A stretch of 64,000 nucleotides of DNA from Helicobacter sp. 13S00401-1 (GTDB taxonomy: Bacteria; Campylobacterota; Campylobacteria; Campylobacterales; Helicobacteraceae), in the NCBI RefSeq assembly GCF_002272925.1, contig NZ_MLAR01000007.1, forward strand, positions 1 to 64,000, read 5' to 3'. Both the position numbers and the translations under genes were made by a program. Of the stretch, positions 1 to 8,682 are shown in pieces; positions within the stretch are counted from its first letter, which is position 1, and each line of letters starts with the position of its first letter. The notes beneath the pieces are model-generated. The model had not been told where the DNA came from. It did not search any database and saw nothing but the letters and a program-made list of their open reading frames with translations.

Positions 1-42
1 TCTTAAAAGAAAGCCTTTTTCGGCGTGAGCCAAGGGGAGGGC

Positions 43-127
43 CTCGCTAATTACGTTTCTAGCAAAAATCACGCGTTCGCACTACTGCTCACTTTTCTCG
101 TGATTTTTACACCACGAAACGGGCGAG
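43..127. repeat. Large nested inverted repeat (stem-loop)
   Basis: Three nested pairs of arms line up: CTCGC (43-47) with GCGAG (123-127), CGTTTC (54-59) with GAAACG (116-121), and AAAAATCACG (64-73) with CGTGATTTTT (99-108). The central loop is 25 nt. No T-run follows at the base of the outer stem, so it is not a typical terminator. It could be a structured RNA, a bidirectional signal or a remnant of a mobile sequence; the sequence does not decide. Confidence 0.6.
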
Positions 128-230
128 CTAACGGGCACATTTTAGTGGAATAATTTGCATATATATAATTTTTTATTTTTAAGGAAGCTTCGCTTTGGTT
201 AGAAAAAACATGCAAATAATAAACAGTGTG

Positions 231-290
231 AAAGAGAAAGTGTTGGAATAAAGATTTAGTTAATAGTGTAAAGAGATTGGAACTGCTTAT
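231..290 (+). repeat. Inverted repeat arm, left copy
   Basis: The reverse complement of this 60-base stretch matches 12502-12561 with four mismatches by eye, including an unbroken match of about 34 bases. Weaker similarity continues towards about 181. The two arms lie outside the block that runs from the thioredoxin gene to gdhA. Confidence 0.75.
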
Positions 291-378
291 AAAAAATGAT
301 GTGTTAAAAAATATTGTTGATTTTTGTTAATCTATGACTTGTATCATTGCTTTCATATTAATAAAGGAGTTACCCATC

Positions 379-690
379 ATGGAAAACTTAGTTCAATCAA
401 CTTATAACGATGCTATAAAAAGCGGTGTAGTAGTAGTAGACGTAGGCGCTAACTGGTGTCCAGACTGCAGACGTATCAAACCTGTGGTAGAAGCGATGAG
501 CAAGGAGTATGCTGGTAAGGCAAAGTTTTATGAAGTAGACTTTTCAGAAGAAGAAGCTTTAAAAGATAGCCTAGGCATAAAAAGAATCCCAACTATAATA
601 TTTTATAAAGATGGTGTAGAAGTAGGCACTAGACTAGTAGAGCCAGCTTCAAGAACACCTATAGAAGATGCTTTAAAATCTTTACTTTAA
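379..690 (+). CDS. Thioredoxin family protein with CPDC active site
   Basis: A 103-residue cytoplasmic thioredoxin-fold disulfide reductase. The redox motif is WCPDC (Cys27 and Cys30) instead of the classical WCGPC, and the cis-proline sits in the later IKRIPT segment. Length is normal for a single thioredoxin domain. I chose the ATG at 379 because an AAAGGAG ribosome site ends about 10 bases upstream; the frame is open further upstream but those residues are not thioredoxin-like. A CPDC motif is, from memory, also found in the second thioredoxin of H. pylori, so this is probably the Trx2-type protein and not the main TrxA. It is a single-gene unit followed by a hairpin at 698-724. Confidence 0.9.
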   Translation: MENLVQSTYNDAIKSGVVVVDVGANWCPDCRRIKPVVEAMSKEYAGKAKFYEVDFSEEEALKDSLGIKRIPTIIFYKDGVEVGTRLVEPASRTPIEDALKSLL

Positions 691-697
691 TGATAAA

Positions 698-730
698 TTA
701 GATTCTATATCTCATAGAATCTAAGCTTTT
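698..730 (+). terminator. Hairpin terminator after trx, built from an AGATTCT/AGAATCT pair
   Basis: TTAGATTCTAT (698-708) and ATAGAATCTAA (714-724) form a perfect 11-bp stem with a 5-nt loop, followed by GCTTTTC. It lies 8 bases after the trx stop codon and could also serve the converging hof gene. The stem is an inverted pair of the 7-mer over-represented throughout the window. Confidence 0.7.
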
Positions 731-775
731 CAAGAGCTAGAAGGCTTTTGGAAGGTTTTTCCTCCTAGCAAACTT

Positions 776-2284
776 TTATATATTTTTAGAAAAAGACCCT
801 ATACCAGTAGAAAACTTATAGTCTATATAAAGAAAGACGCTACTTCTATCATCTGTCCTGCCCTCAAAATTATCTGCTACTTTGCTATAAGAGCCAACCT
901 TATAACCTTGATTTGTAACATCTCTAAAGTACTCAAATCTTAGACCAACTCCAAAGTTTTTAAGTGACTGATACATATCAAGATAGATAGACTGCTCATC
1001 ACTCCTAGTGCTAGTTGTGTAGCGTCCAAGCAAGGTCCAAGTAAAGTCACCTATGTGTACATTATGAGTACCACCTACCCACAAGTAAGCATTAAAAGCA
1101 TTTCTAGATACAGCATCTGAAAGTGACTGGCCTATCTCGTACACACTTGAAGTCCAAAAGTCAAACTTTAAGCCCTTATTACCTATAGTGCCTACATATG
1201 CATTAGCATAGCCGAAGTTTTTATAAAGCCCAAGACCAAAGTTATAGTCATGTAAGTTGAAAGTTTGCATTAGCGAGATGTTATAGCTATAGCGATCGAT
1301 TTTTTGACCTCTATAGTAGCGAACACCATTAATGCGCTCTAACCCACGTGCTAGATTCCACTGTTTATCTTGTATGTAAACTCCATAGCCCATAAGTTGA
1401 GTAGTAGACTTTAGATCTCCCCATGTGTAAGTTCCTACTACTTTTCCACCAACTGCAGTAGCGATATTTACCATAAACTGAGTGAAAGGTCTTATAAGTA
1501 AGCTTTTAGAACCATCTTCATTTGATAGTGTTAGGTCTAGACCTCCTATGTGTATACCACTAAGGTTGTAGTATCTTTTTCCATTAACATCATAGTTTTG
1601 ATATATAGCAGTTGGGGCATAGTAGTCATAAAGCCACTGACTATCAGCAAAGGCTCTTCCAAAAGAGCTTACCCACCAAAGTCTAGCTTCATTGTTTCCT
1701 AAAAACTTAGAATGCACACTAGTTTTTATACCTTGCATATGACCACTTAAGTAGTCAGCATCTGAGGCAAAGCGACCTCCCTTAAAGTCAAAGTACTTGC
1801 TTTTAAAGTCTACATAGGCATTATGTATGACTATATTTCTAGTGTGGATTCCATCTGGGTTTAGTGTGTTGCTATATCCACCCCAGTAACCTATGAAGTT
1901 ATAGTTTAAGCCACCTACTGGACTAGCCTGGTCAAAACCATCATTGTTGATAAACTTAGTGGAATCATAGATTAACCCCCCAGCAGTTACACCTACATCA
2001 AAGGTGATAGATGTATCCTCCCAGCCAAACTTCTCACTAGGGTCTATATTTAAGTCTAGTTGGCCAACCATGGTCGAAAAAGATTCTGTAGGATACTGGC
2101 CTTTTGCATTATTTACAGGCTGGTTATTAAAGCCAAACTTTGAAAAAGATCCAGCATATCCATCTATCCTAATCATAGGCTTACTTTCTTTCTTCACACT
2201 CATACTCTCATCAGCATAGCCTAAAGAAAAAACTAAACTTGCTGCTAGTAGCACTCCTGCATTTGTCATTAAACTACCTTTCAC
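776..2284 (-). CDS. Hof-family outer membrane protein (paralogue 1)
   Basis: An outer membrane beta-barrel protein of the Helicobacter Hof/HP_OMP_2 family, probably a porin-like or surface protein. Shared landmarks with its two neighbours are YPTESF, LDLNIDPSEKFGWEDTS, YDSTKF, NAYVDFKSKYFDFKGGR and a C-terminal DDRS...YIDYKFS segment. I chose the GTG at 2284 because AAGGGGGA lies just upstream and the resulting KGS plus signal peptide aligns with the paralogues; the TTG six codons earlier has no ribosome site. The mature part begins after a signal peptide ending near GYA. At 502 residues it matches its paralogues in length. Which solute or ligand it handles cannot be read from sequence. Confidence 0.85.
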   Translation of the reverse strand: MKGSLMTNAGVLLAASLVFSLGYADESMSVKKESKPMIRIDGYAGSFSKFGFNNQPVNNAKGQYPTESFSTMVGQLDLNIDPSEKFGWEDTSITFDVGVTAGGLIYDSTKFINNDGFDQASPVGGLNYNFIGYWGGYSNTLNPDGIHTRNIVIHNAYVDFKSKYFDFKGGRFASDADYLSGHMQGIKTSVHSKFLGNNEARLWWVSSFGRAFADSQWLYDYYAPTAIYQNYDVNGKRYYNLSGIHIGGLDLTLSNEDGSKSLLIRPFTQFMVNIATAVGGKVVGTYTWGDLKSTTQLMGYGVYIQDKQWNLARGLERINGVRYYRGQKIDRYSYNISLMQTFNLHDYNFGLGLYKNFGYANAYVGTIGNKGLKFDFWTSSVYEIGQSLSDAVSRNAFNAYLWVGGTHNVHIGDFTWTLLGRYTTSTRSDEQSIYLDMYQSLKNFGVGLRFEYFRDVTNQGYKVGSYSKVADNFEGRTDDRSSVFLYIDYKFSTGIGSFSKNI

Positions 2285-2686
2285 TAAATCCCCCTTAAGC
2301 AATATTTTGTAATGTGTAATTATTCTAGTGAGTTAGTTTTTTAATGTCAATATTTATTTAGATTGTGTTTATAATGATATGTATATAGAAGGATATATTT
2401 ACCTTTTGAAACGTAAATTTTATAATATCTTACTTTTTTATACACTATCACTAAGAAAAAAGATTAGGGTAGGGTAAGGCAAACTTTAAGTATCTAGTAT
2501 GATGATTTTACTTTTACTTGCAAAACTAGCTTTTAAGAGGCTAGGTAATCTAACACTAAAAAATGCAGTTTTTATAGAATCTAGCTTTTCATAGATAAAG
2601 CTTGCCATGGCTGCAAGTTACACACTTACTTAGCGCATGGTAAGTTTAAATCTATCTATCCACCTTAAAGCTTGCTAGATAAAAAC
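2285..2686. other. Intergenic region between hof paralogues 1 and 2
   Basis: About 400 bases without a gene. The part near hof paralogue 1 holds its promoter (2322-2350, reverse strand). The rest is AT-rich with one AGAATCT copy near 2579. I saw no strong terminator for the upstream hof gene and no pseudogene remnant. Confidence 0.6.
2322..2350 (-). promoter_or_regulatory. Promoter of hof paralogue 1
   Basis: On the reverse strand TTGACA (2345-2350) is followed after exactly 17 bases by TAGAAT (2322-2327), about 40 bases upstream of the chosen start codon. The full -35 box is notable because vegetative promoters of this group usually lack one. Confidence 0.7.
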
Positions 2687-4225
2687 TTATACTTTTTTAT
2701 AAGACTTTCTCATAAAGGCTTTTACTCCTGAAGAGAATTTATAGTCTATATAAAAATAGATATGGCTTCTATCATCAACGCGTGGAGCGAAGTTGCTAGC
2801 TACTTTATTGTAAGAGCCTACCATAAAGCCTCTATTAGTATAATCTCTCATCCATTCAGCAGTGAAACCTACACCAAACATTTTGAATTGTTGATAAAGA
2901 TCTAGAGTTAAAGCTGGCTCTTCTGCTCTATCACTAGTAGTGTATCTTCCTTGTAAACGCCAAGTTAGAGTGCCTATCTTAACATCATGATTACCACCAA
3001 CCCATAGATAAGAAGTAAAAGCCCTCCTTCCAACTACTGCTGAAAGAGACTGTCCTATCTCATAAACTGAGTTTGAGTAAACATCTATATCGCTTAAAGC
3101 ACTATTACCTATTGAACCCATGTAGGCATTAGCCATGCCAAAGTTTTTATACAGTCCAAATCCAAAGTCATAGTTTTTCATATTGAACTTTTGGATTAGG
3201 GCTAGGTTGTAGCTGTTTTGATCTATGACTTGTCCTTTAGCATAACGGATTCCATCTATTAATTGTAAGTTGCCAGGAGTACCTGCTAGATTCCACTCTT
3301 CATTGGCAACTTTTACCCAGTAGCCTTGAAGTGTGGTAGTAGACTTAAAGTCACTATTACCATAAGCTGCTACTGCTTTACCACCTACTGCTGTAAAAAC
3401 GCCTGGTGTAAAGTAGACAAAAGGTCTTAAAAGCACGTTATGACTACCATCTGCGTTTTGCACTTTTATATCTATACCACCTGCATGAACACCTTTTAAG
3501 TTAGGGTTGTTAGCTACACTTCTACCTGTGTTTTCCCAGCCTGCAGTTGGGGCGTAGTAGTCATATAGCCACTCGCTATATGCTTGAGCCCTTCCCCATG
3601 AGCTTTGCCACCAGAATCTTGCTTCATGATCTCCTGCAAACTTAAAGTGCACACTAGTAGTAAAGCCTTGAGTGTAGCCACTAAAGTAGTCAATTTTAGA
3701 TTCATACCTTCCACCTTGGAAGTCAAAGTACTTACTTTTGAAGTTTAAGTAAGCATTATGTACCATTATATTTCTTGCATTATTACCATTTGCACCTTGA
3801 TTTATATAGCCTCCCCAGTAACCAACATAGTTATAGCCTAGACCACCTGTTCCATCAGCTCCACTAAAACCAGAGTTATCAGCAAACTTAGTTGAGTCAT
3901 AGGCTAGTCCACCTAAAGTAGCTCCTATATCAAAGGTCAAAGAAGTATCTTCCCAACCTAGTTTTTCACTAGGGTCTATGTTTAAGTCTAGTTGAGTTAT
4001 AAGGCTAGTAAAAGATTCTGTAGGGTACTGGCCAGTTTTGTTATCTATACTTTGATCATTAAGCCCAAACTTCGAAAAAGTCCCTACGTAGCCATCTAGC
4101 ATCACTATAGGTCTTTTAGCAACTCCAGCCTGATTTACATTAGCGCTTCCTTCTCCAAATGCAAGAGTCCCAACTAAGCTAGCAGCTAAGACTAAAACAC
4201 TTCCTTTTGTAAATATACTTCTCAT
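2687..4225 (-). CDS. Hof-family outer membrane protein (paralogue 2)
   Basis: A 512-residue outer membrane beta-barrel protein, the middle of three tandem Hof paralogues. The signal peptide begins MRSIFTKGSVLVLAASLVG and should be cleaved after FGEG or nearby. It carries the same blocks as its neighbours: GYVGTFSKFG, YPTESFTSLITQLDLNID, a LAYDSTKF loop, and a C-terminal RVDDRSHIYFYIDYKFSSG strand region. AGGAG lies just upstream of the ATG. It is closer in wording to paralogue 3 than to paralogue 1 in the N-terminal third, consistent with local duplication. It has its own TTGACA promoter, so it is not obviously in one operon with the others. Ligand unknown. Confidence 0.87.
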   Translation of the reverse strand: MRSIFTKGSVLVLAASLVGTLAFGEGSANVNQAGVAKRPIVMLDGYVGTFSKFGLNDQSIDNKTGQYPTESFTSLITQLDLNIDPSEKLGWEDTSLTFDIGATLGGLAYDSTKFADNSGFSGADGTGGLGYNYVGYWGGYINQGANGNNARNIMVHNAYLNFKSKYFDFQGGRYESKIDYFSGYTQGFTTSVHFKFAGDHEARFWWQSSWGRAQAYSEWLYDYYAPTAGWENTGRSVANNPNLKGVHAGGIDIKVQNADGSHNVLLRPFVYFTPGVFTAVGGKAVAAYGNSDFKSTTTLQGYWVKVANEEWNLAGTPGNLQLIDGIRYAKGQVIDQNSYNLALIQKFNMKNYDFGFGLYKNFGMANAYMGSIGNSALSDIDVYSNSVYEIGQSLSAVVGRRAFTSYLWVGGNHDVKIGTLTWRLQGRYTTSDRAEEPALTLDLYQQFKMFGVGFTAEWMRDYTNRGFMVGSYNKVASNFAPRVDDRSHIYFYIDYKFSSGVKAFMRKSYKKV

Positions 4226-4261
4226 AATCTACTCCTGTAAATATTGTTTTGGGTGTATTAC

Positions 4262-4290
4262 ATTGTAGTACTAAGAGTGGATGATGTCAA
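4262..4290 (-). promoter_or_regulatory. Promoter of hof paralogue 2
   Basis: Reverse strand TTGACA (4285-4290), 17-base spacer, TACAAT (4262-4267), about 40 bases before the start codon. The bases after the -35 box (TCAT) match those upstream of paralogue 3, so the promoter was probably duplicated with the gene. Confidence 0.7.
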
Positions 4291-4489
4291 TATCATTTAA
4301 TGAACATTTATGTAAAAATGCTAGCAAATTAAAAGTAGCTTTTTAAGTTTTATTTAAGCTAAAAATAACGAAAAAAGGTGATGAAAGTAAAAATAAGCTG
4401 TATAAAAGTAGTATAAAAATGATCTAGCTATAAAAAACTAGATCATTATAAGGAGTAAGTTTAGTTAAAAAAGTAAAGATTTAGTTATC

Positions 4490-5998
4490 TTATATTTTTG
4501 TATAAGATGTTTTCATAAAGTTTCTAACTCCACTTGAGAATTTGTAGTCTATATAGAAGTAAGCATGGCTTCTATCATCATATCTTTTAGCTAAGGTTGC
4601 GGCATTACCAGTAAATAGAGGTCCTACTGCATAACCTGCATTAGTATTAACCCCTAAGTACACTAGGTTTAAGCCTACGCCAAAGTCTTTAAACTGTTGA
4701 TAGATATCAAGAGAGACTGAGTTTTCATTAGCTCTTGGAGCTACAGTATTTCTGTACTGAAGATTCCAAGTTAGATTACCTATACCTACATTATGAGTAC
4801 CACCTACAAAGCCATAAACTGTGAAGGCATTTCTTGCTAGGGCGTTAATGTAGTCTCTTCCATAGGCATAAACTGAGTTTGCATTTACATCTACGTAAGT
4901 GTTAAAGCTTGCATTACCTGTAGTACCTATGATGGCATTAGCAAAGCCAAAGTTTTTATATAGTCCTAAACCAAAGTCAAAGTCTTTAACATAAAAGGTT
5001 TGAACTAAGGCAAGGTTGAAACTGTTTTGATCTAGAGTTTCGCCAAATAGTTTTGCATTAACCCCAGTTCCTGTTGCACCTAACATAGAAGGATCAGCCA
5101 TCATAGCGTTAGTTAGACCTACCCAGTAGCCTTGAAGGTGAGTTTTTGACTTAAAGTTATAATCTCCAAAAGTAGCTACTACTTTACCACCAACTTGTGT
5201 GAAGATATTATTAGCAAACTCTACAAAAGGTCTTATAAGGATGTTTCTAGTATTATCAGCATTAGCAAAAGTTAGATCAAGTCCTGCAAAGTGTAGGCCA
5301 CTAAAGTTATCTTTTTGCCAGCCACCACTTTCTGAGTAGAAGTCATAAAACCATCTACTATAAGCTAGCCCTCTTCCCCATGAGCTCATCCACCAAAGTT
5401 TGGCTTCATTGTTGCCACCAAACTTATAGTGCACATCAGTACTAAAACCTTGGTTGTAACCACTTAAGTAGTCAGCATCAGATTCATAACGACCGCCCTT
5501 AAAGTCAAAGTACTTACTTTTAAAGTCTACATAAGCGTTATGAACTATGATGTTTCTAGTGTTATTACCAGTTGCAACTTGAGCATTTCTAAAGTAGCCA
5601 TCACGATAACCAAAGTAGTTAAAAGCTAGTCCACCTCCATTAGTGCCATTGTTATCAAACTTAGTTGAGTCATAAGCTAGTCCACCTAAAGTAGCCCCTA
5701 TATCAAAAGTTAAAGAAGTATCCTCCCAGCCAAATTTTTGACTAGGATCTATGTTTAAATCTAGTTGAGTTATAAGACTAGTGAAAGATTCTGTAGGATA
5801 TTTATCTTTAGTGGCATCTACTGGTGTGTTGTTAAAACCAAACTTTGAGAAGGTTCCTACATAACCATCTACCATAACCATAGGTCTTTTTACAGTAGTA
5901 GTACTAGTAGAGCTAGTAGCATCAGCACCAAAGGTTAAGGTTCCTACTAGACTTGCGGCTAATACTAAAAAAGTACCTTTTAGAAAAACAGCTTTCAT
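4490..5998 (-). CDS. Hof-family outer membrane protein (paralogue 3)
   Basis: A 502-residue outer membrane beta-barrel protein, first of the three tandem Hof genes in transcription order. The signal peptide MKAVFLKGTFLVLAASLVG leads into a Ser/Thr-rich stretch and then the family core (GYVGTFSKFGFN, YPTESFTSLITQLDLNID, YDSTKF, KGGRYESDADYLSGYNQG). The C-terminal end RYDDRSHAYFYIDYKFSSG is the family signature. A GGAG ribosome site precedes the ATG. It differs from paralogue 2 mostly in loop regions and in the middle third, as expected for surface-exposed loops. Porin or adhesin functions are both possible and cannot be separated here. Confidence 0.87.
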   Translation of the reverse strand: MKAVFLKGTFLVLAASLVGTLTFGADATSSTSTTTVKRPMVMVDGYVGTFSKFGFNNTPVDATKDKYPTESFTSLITQLDLNIDPSQKFGWEDTSLTFDIGATLGGLAYDSTKFDNNGTNGGGLAFNYFGYRDGYFRNAQVATGNNTRNIIVHNAYVDFKSKYFDFKGGRYESDADYLSGYNQGFSTDVHYKFGGNNEAKLWWMSSWGRGLAYSRWFYDFYSESGGWQKDNFSGLHFAGLDLTFANADNTRNILIRPFVEFANNIFTQVGGKVVATFGDYNFKSKTHLQGYWVGLTNAMMADPSMLGATGTGVNAKLFGETLDQNSFNLALVQTFYVKDFDFGLGLYKNFGFANAIIGTTGNASFNTYVDVNANSVYAYGRDYINALARNAFTVYGFVGGTHNVGIGNLTWNLQYRNTVAPRANENSVSLDIYQQFKDFGVGLNLVYLGVNTNAGYAVGPLFTGNAATLAKRYDDRSHAYFYIDYKFSSGVRNFMKTSYTKI

Positions 5999-6030
5999 GA
6001 AAACTCCTTATGTTATTTTGGGTTGTGCTC

Positions 6031-6060
6031 ATTTTAGTACTAGGGATAATTTGATGTCAA
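6031..6060 (-). promoter_or_regulatory. Promoter of hof paralogue 3
   Basis: Reverse strand TTGACA (6055-6060), about 18-base spacer, TAAAAT (6031-6036). It sits at the same distance from the gene as in the other two hof copies and shares the TTGACATCA wording. Confidence 0.6.
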
Positions 6061-6210
6061 CATCATTTAACCTTCATTTAATCTTGTGTGTACGAGTATG
6101 CGAATACAAGTCGTTTTTTAAAAAAATGTAAATTTTCCTTGATAATATTTATTTGTTAGGTAGGAGTGCTATTTTAGGACTCATGCATAATGAGAAGTTA
6201 TAAAAAGTCC

Positions 6211-6224
6211 TTGATTTAAATCAT
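6211..6224. promoter_or_regulatory. FNR/CRP-type palindrome
   Basis: TTGATTTAAATCAT matches the FNR-type consensus TTGAT-N4-ATCAA at nine of ten positions and contains the perfect 12-bp palindrome TGATTTAAATCA. It lies between the divergent hof and lutA genes. A Crp/Fnr-family regulator is encoded at 24961-25608. Binding is an inference. Confidence 0.4.
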
Positions 6225-6481
6225 GAAAGAGTTAATTTAAGTTCATAAATACACAAAAGATATATTTTTTGGTGATATTTTCTCATTTTTTACGATTAGT
6301 AACAATTAAAGGGCTAAAGATTCCCATGAAAGCAATGTTTAGCTTTTGTTTAGTAAGTAAGTTGTACTTAGGTTGCGTTTCTTATCTTTGATCAAAAATT
6401 ATTTTTAATTGTTCTAAAAGCCTTGCTTTTAATTTACTTTATAGTTAATCTTTTGAAAATTAACATTGAGAAAGGAAGAAA

Positions 6482-7219
6482 ATGTCAAAAGTTTATTTTT
6501 TCGCTACCTGTGTAGGTAGTGCTGTATACGCAGATACTTGCGTGAACGCCATTAAGCTACTACAAGATGCAGGCGTTGAAGTTATCTTCAAAAAAGATCA
6601 AACTTGCTGCGGGCAGCCAAGTTTTAACAGTGGTTACTATGAAGAAAGTAGGAAAATAGCTCTTCATAATATAAAAGTTTTTGAAGGAGACTATCCTATA
6701 GTTACTATAAGTGGGTCTTGTGCTGGAGTTATGAGAAAAGATTATGAAGAGCTTTTTGAAGGAAGACCAGAGATAGATGAGGTAAGAAAGTTTCAATCAA
6801 GAATGTATGAGTTAAGTGAGTATTTAGATTCTGTCTTGCAAGTAAAGTATGATACTAGAGATATGGGAGAAAAGATAAAAGTTACATGGCACTCAAACTG
6901 CCATGCCTTACGTGTTGCTAAGTGCATACCTAGTGCTAAAAATATCTTAAGGTCTTTATCTAATGTTGAACTCATAGAACTTGAAAGAGAAGAAGAGTGC
7001 TGTGGCTTTGGTGGAACTTTTGCAGTTAAAGAGCCTGAGCTTAATGAAGCCTTAGTAACAAATAAGATAGCAGACATAAAAAGTAGAGACGTAGATATAC
7101 TATTAGCCGCTGATGCGGGCTGTCTTTTAAATATATCAGGTGCTATGAAAAAGCAAGGATATGAGCTTCCAACTATGCATTTTTATGATTTTTTAGCTAA
7201 ACGTATACAGATAGCATAA
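6482..7219 (+). CDS. lutA: Lactate utilization protein LutA, CCG-domain iron-sulfur subunit
   Basis: A 245-residue subunit of the three-part L-lactate oxidation complex LutABC, which converts lactate to pyruvate. It carries two cysteine-rich CCG domains with CCGQPSFNSGYY in the first half and CCGFGGTF in the second; these cysteines bind iron-sulfur clusters in this family (shared with GlpC and heterodisulfide reductase HdrB). A GAAAGGAAG ribosome site precedes the ATG. lutB starts 11 bases after the stop, so the three genes form one operon. H. pylori carries the same trio (HP0139 to HP0137) beside its lactate permeases; here the permeases lie about 8 kb away. Confidence 0.93.
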   Translation: MSKVYFFATCVGSAVYADTCVNAIKLLQDAGVEVIFKKDQTCCGQPSFNSGYYEESRKIALHNIKVFEGDYPIVTISGSCAGVMRKDYEELFEGRPEIDEVRKFQSRMYELSEYLDSVLQVKYDTRDMGEKIKVTWHSNCHALRVAKCIPSAKNILRSLSNVELIELEREEECCGFGGTFAVKEPELNEALVTNKIADIKSRDVDILLAADAGCLLNISGAMKKQGYELPTMHFYDFLAKRIQIA

Positions 7220-7230
7220 AGGAGATAGAT

Positions 7231-8682
7231 ATGAGTAGACATTCTATATACCACTCAAAGCAAGAGTATCACGACAAAGTAAAACAAAAACTAGCTGATA
7301 AACAACTAGGAGCTAACTTAAAGTCTGGTATGGATACTTTAAAGACTAATAGAAAAAAACTAATCGCCACAAGATACTTTGACTGGGAAGGTCTAAGAGA
7401 AGAGGGCAGTAAAATAAAACAAAATGCTTTAAGGAATCTTGATACTTTACTTGCAAATTTTGAAGAAAAAGCTACCAAAAATGGCATAAAAGTTCACTGG
7501 GCAAGCACACCAGATGAAGCTAATGAAATAATTTTAAAACTAGCTGTAGACAGACAAGTTACTACCATACTTAAAGGTAAGTCTATGGCTAGTGAAGAGA
7601 TACAGCTTAATGCTTACTTGCAAGAAAAGGGTATAAAAGCAGTAGAGACTGACTTAGGAGAGCTTATCATCCAGCTTATAGATGAGCCGCCAGTTCATAT
7701 AGTAGTTCCTGCCATCCATAAAAATAGAAATCAGATAGGGCAAATCTTTGTAGATAAACTAGGAAGTGAGTATGTAAGTGAGCCTGAAGAGTTAAATAAG
7801 ATAGCTAGAAAACATCTAAGAAAAGAGTTTGAAGGCTTTAAGATGGGGATTTCTGGCGTAAACTTTGCTATAGCTAATGAAGGTGCACTGTGGCTAGTTG
7901 AAAATGAAGGTAATGGAAGGATGAGTACTACAGCTTGTGATATACACGTAGCAATCTGTGGTATAGAAAAAATAGTTGAAAGCTTTGAAGATGCTTGTAT
8001 ACTAGATACTTTGCTAGTTCCTTCAGCAACAGGAGCAACCATTACTTGCTATAACAACATTATCTCAAGCCCTAGAAAAGAAGGTGAGTTAGATGGGCCA
8101 AAAGAAGTACACGTAGTAATGTTAGATAATAATAGATCTAATATGCTTTCTCAGCCTCACTACTGGAAAGCACTAAGTTGTATAAGATGTGGTACTTGCT
8201 TAAACCACTGTCCAGTCTATGACAAAATAGGAGGACATGCTTACTTAAGTACTTATCCAGGACCTATAGGAGAAGTTATAAGCCCTCAACTTTTTGGACT
8301 TGATAATGTATCGCCAATTGTAAATCTTTGCAGTCTTTGTAATAGATGTAATGAAGTCTGCCCAGTTAAGATTCCACTAGCTGATTTAATCCGTGACTTA
8401 AGGGCTGAAAAAGCACACGAGTATGAAGGCAAGATAGCAGGCTATAAAAACACCAAAGTTAACTCCACAGAAAAAAAGATAATGGAAGGTTTTGCTAGCT
8501 TTGCAAGCAGTGGATCTAAGTGGCGCTTTGCTATGACAATGGCAACTCTAGCCCCACTTGCTAAGCCAGTAGGTAGGATGATACCTATACTTAATAAGTG
8601 GCTGCTTAATCACTCTTTCCCAGAGATGAGTGGGAACTTAAACTCAAAAGTTAAACATATGAAAGGGGTCATCTATGAGTAG
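7231..8682 (+). CDS. lutB: Lactate utilization protein LutB, LUD domain plus ferredoxin domain
   Basis: A 483-residue iron-sulfur subunit of the lactate oxidation complex. The N-terminal two thirds form a LUD domain; near residues 310-370 are two [4Fe-4S] motifs, CIRCGTCLNHCP and CSLCNRCNEVCP, the usual bacterial ferredoxin pattern, followed by a LutB-type C-terminal tail. Length is typical of the family. The ATG has a GGAG site upstream. Its last codons overlap the start of lutC by 8 bases, which suggests coupled translation. Confidence 0.93.
   Translation: MSRHSIYHSKQEYHDKVKQKLADKQLGANLKSGMDTLKTNRKKLIATRYFDWEGLREEGSKIKQNALRNLDTLLANFEEKATKNGIKVHWASTPDEANEIILKLAVDRQVTTILKGKSMASEEIQLNAYLQEKGIKAVETDLGELIIQLIDEPPVHIVVPAIHKNRNQIGQIFVDKLGSEYVSEPEELNKIARKHLRKEFEGFKMGISGVNFAIANEGALWLVENEGNGRMSTTACDIHVAICGIEKIVESFEDACILDTLLVPSATGATITCYNNIISSPRKEGELDGPKEVHVVMLDNNRSNMLSQPHYWKALSCIRCGTCLNHCPVYDKIGGHAYLSTYPGPIGEVISPQLFGLDNVSPIVNLCSLCNRCNEVCPVKIPLADLIRDLRAEKAHEYEGKIAGYKNTKVNSTEKKIMEGFASFASSGSKWRFAMTMATLAPLAKPVGRMIPILNKWLLNHSFPEMSGNLNSKVKHMKGVIYE

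Larger units (their letters stand above)
1..378. other. Gene-free, repeat-bearing leader region before trx
   Basis: I see no credible coding region here. Three things can be seen: a large nested stem-loop at 43-127, a GGGGAGGGCC-type element near 33-50 that recurs at about 12774 and 12940, and a segment (231-290, weaker to about 181) that recurs in inverted orientation at 12502-12561. The last part should hold the promoter and leader of the thioredoxin gene, but I could not pick a convincing -35/-10 pair. Confidence 0.6.
5999..6481. other. Divergent intergenic region between hof 3 and lutA
   Basis: About 480 bases with no gene. It holds the hof promoter on its left side, a TTGAT-N4-ATCAT palindrome at 6211-6224, and AT-rich DNA up to the GAAAGGAAGAAA ribosome site of lutA. 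The lutABC promoter must lie here but no clear -10 stands out. Confidence 0.6.

Noticed and set aside
334-378. Upstream extension of the thioredoxin frame (15 residues)
   Set aside because: No ribosome site before it, and the ATG at 379 has AAAGGAG at the right distance and starts the normal thioredoxin fold.
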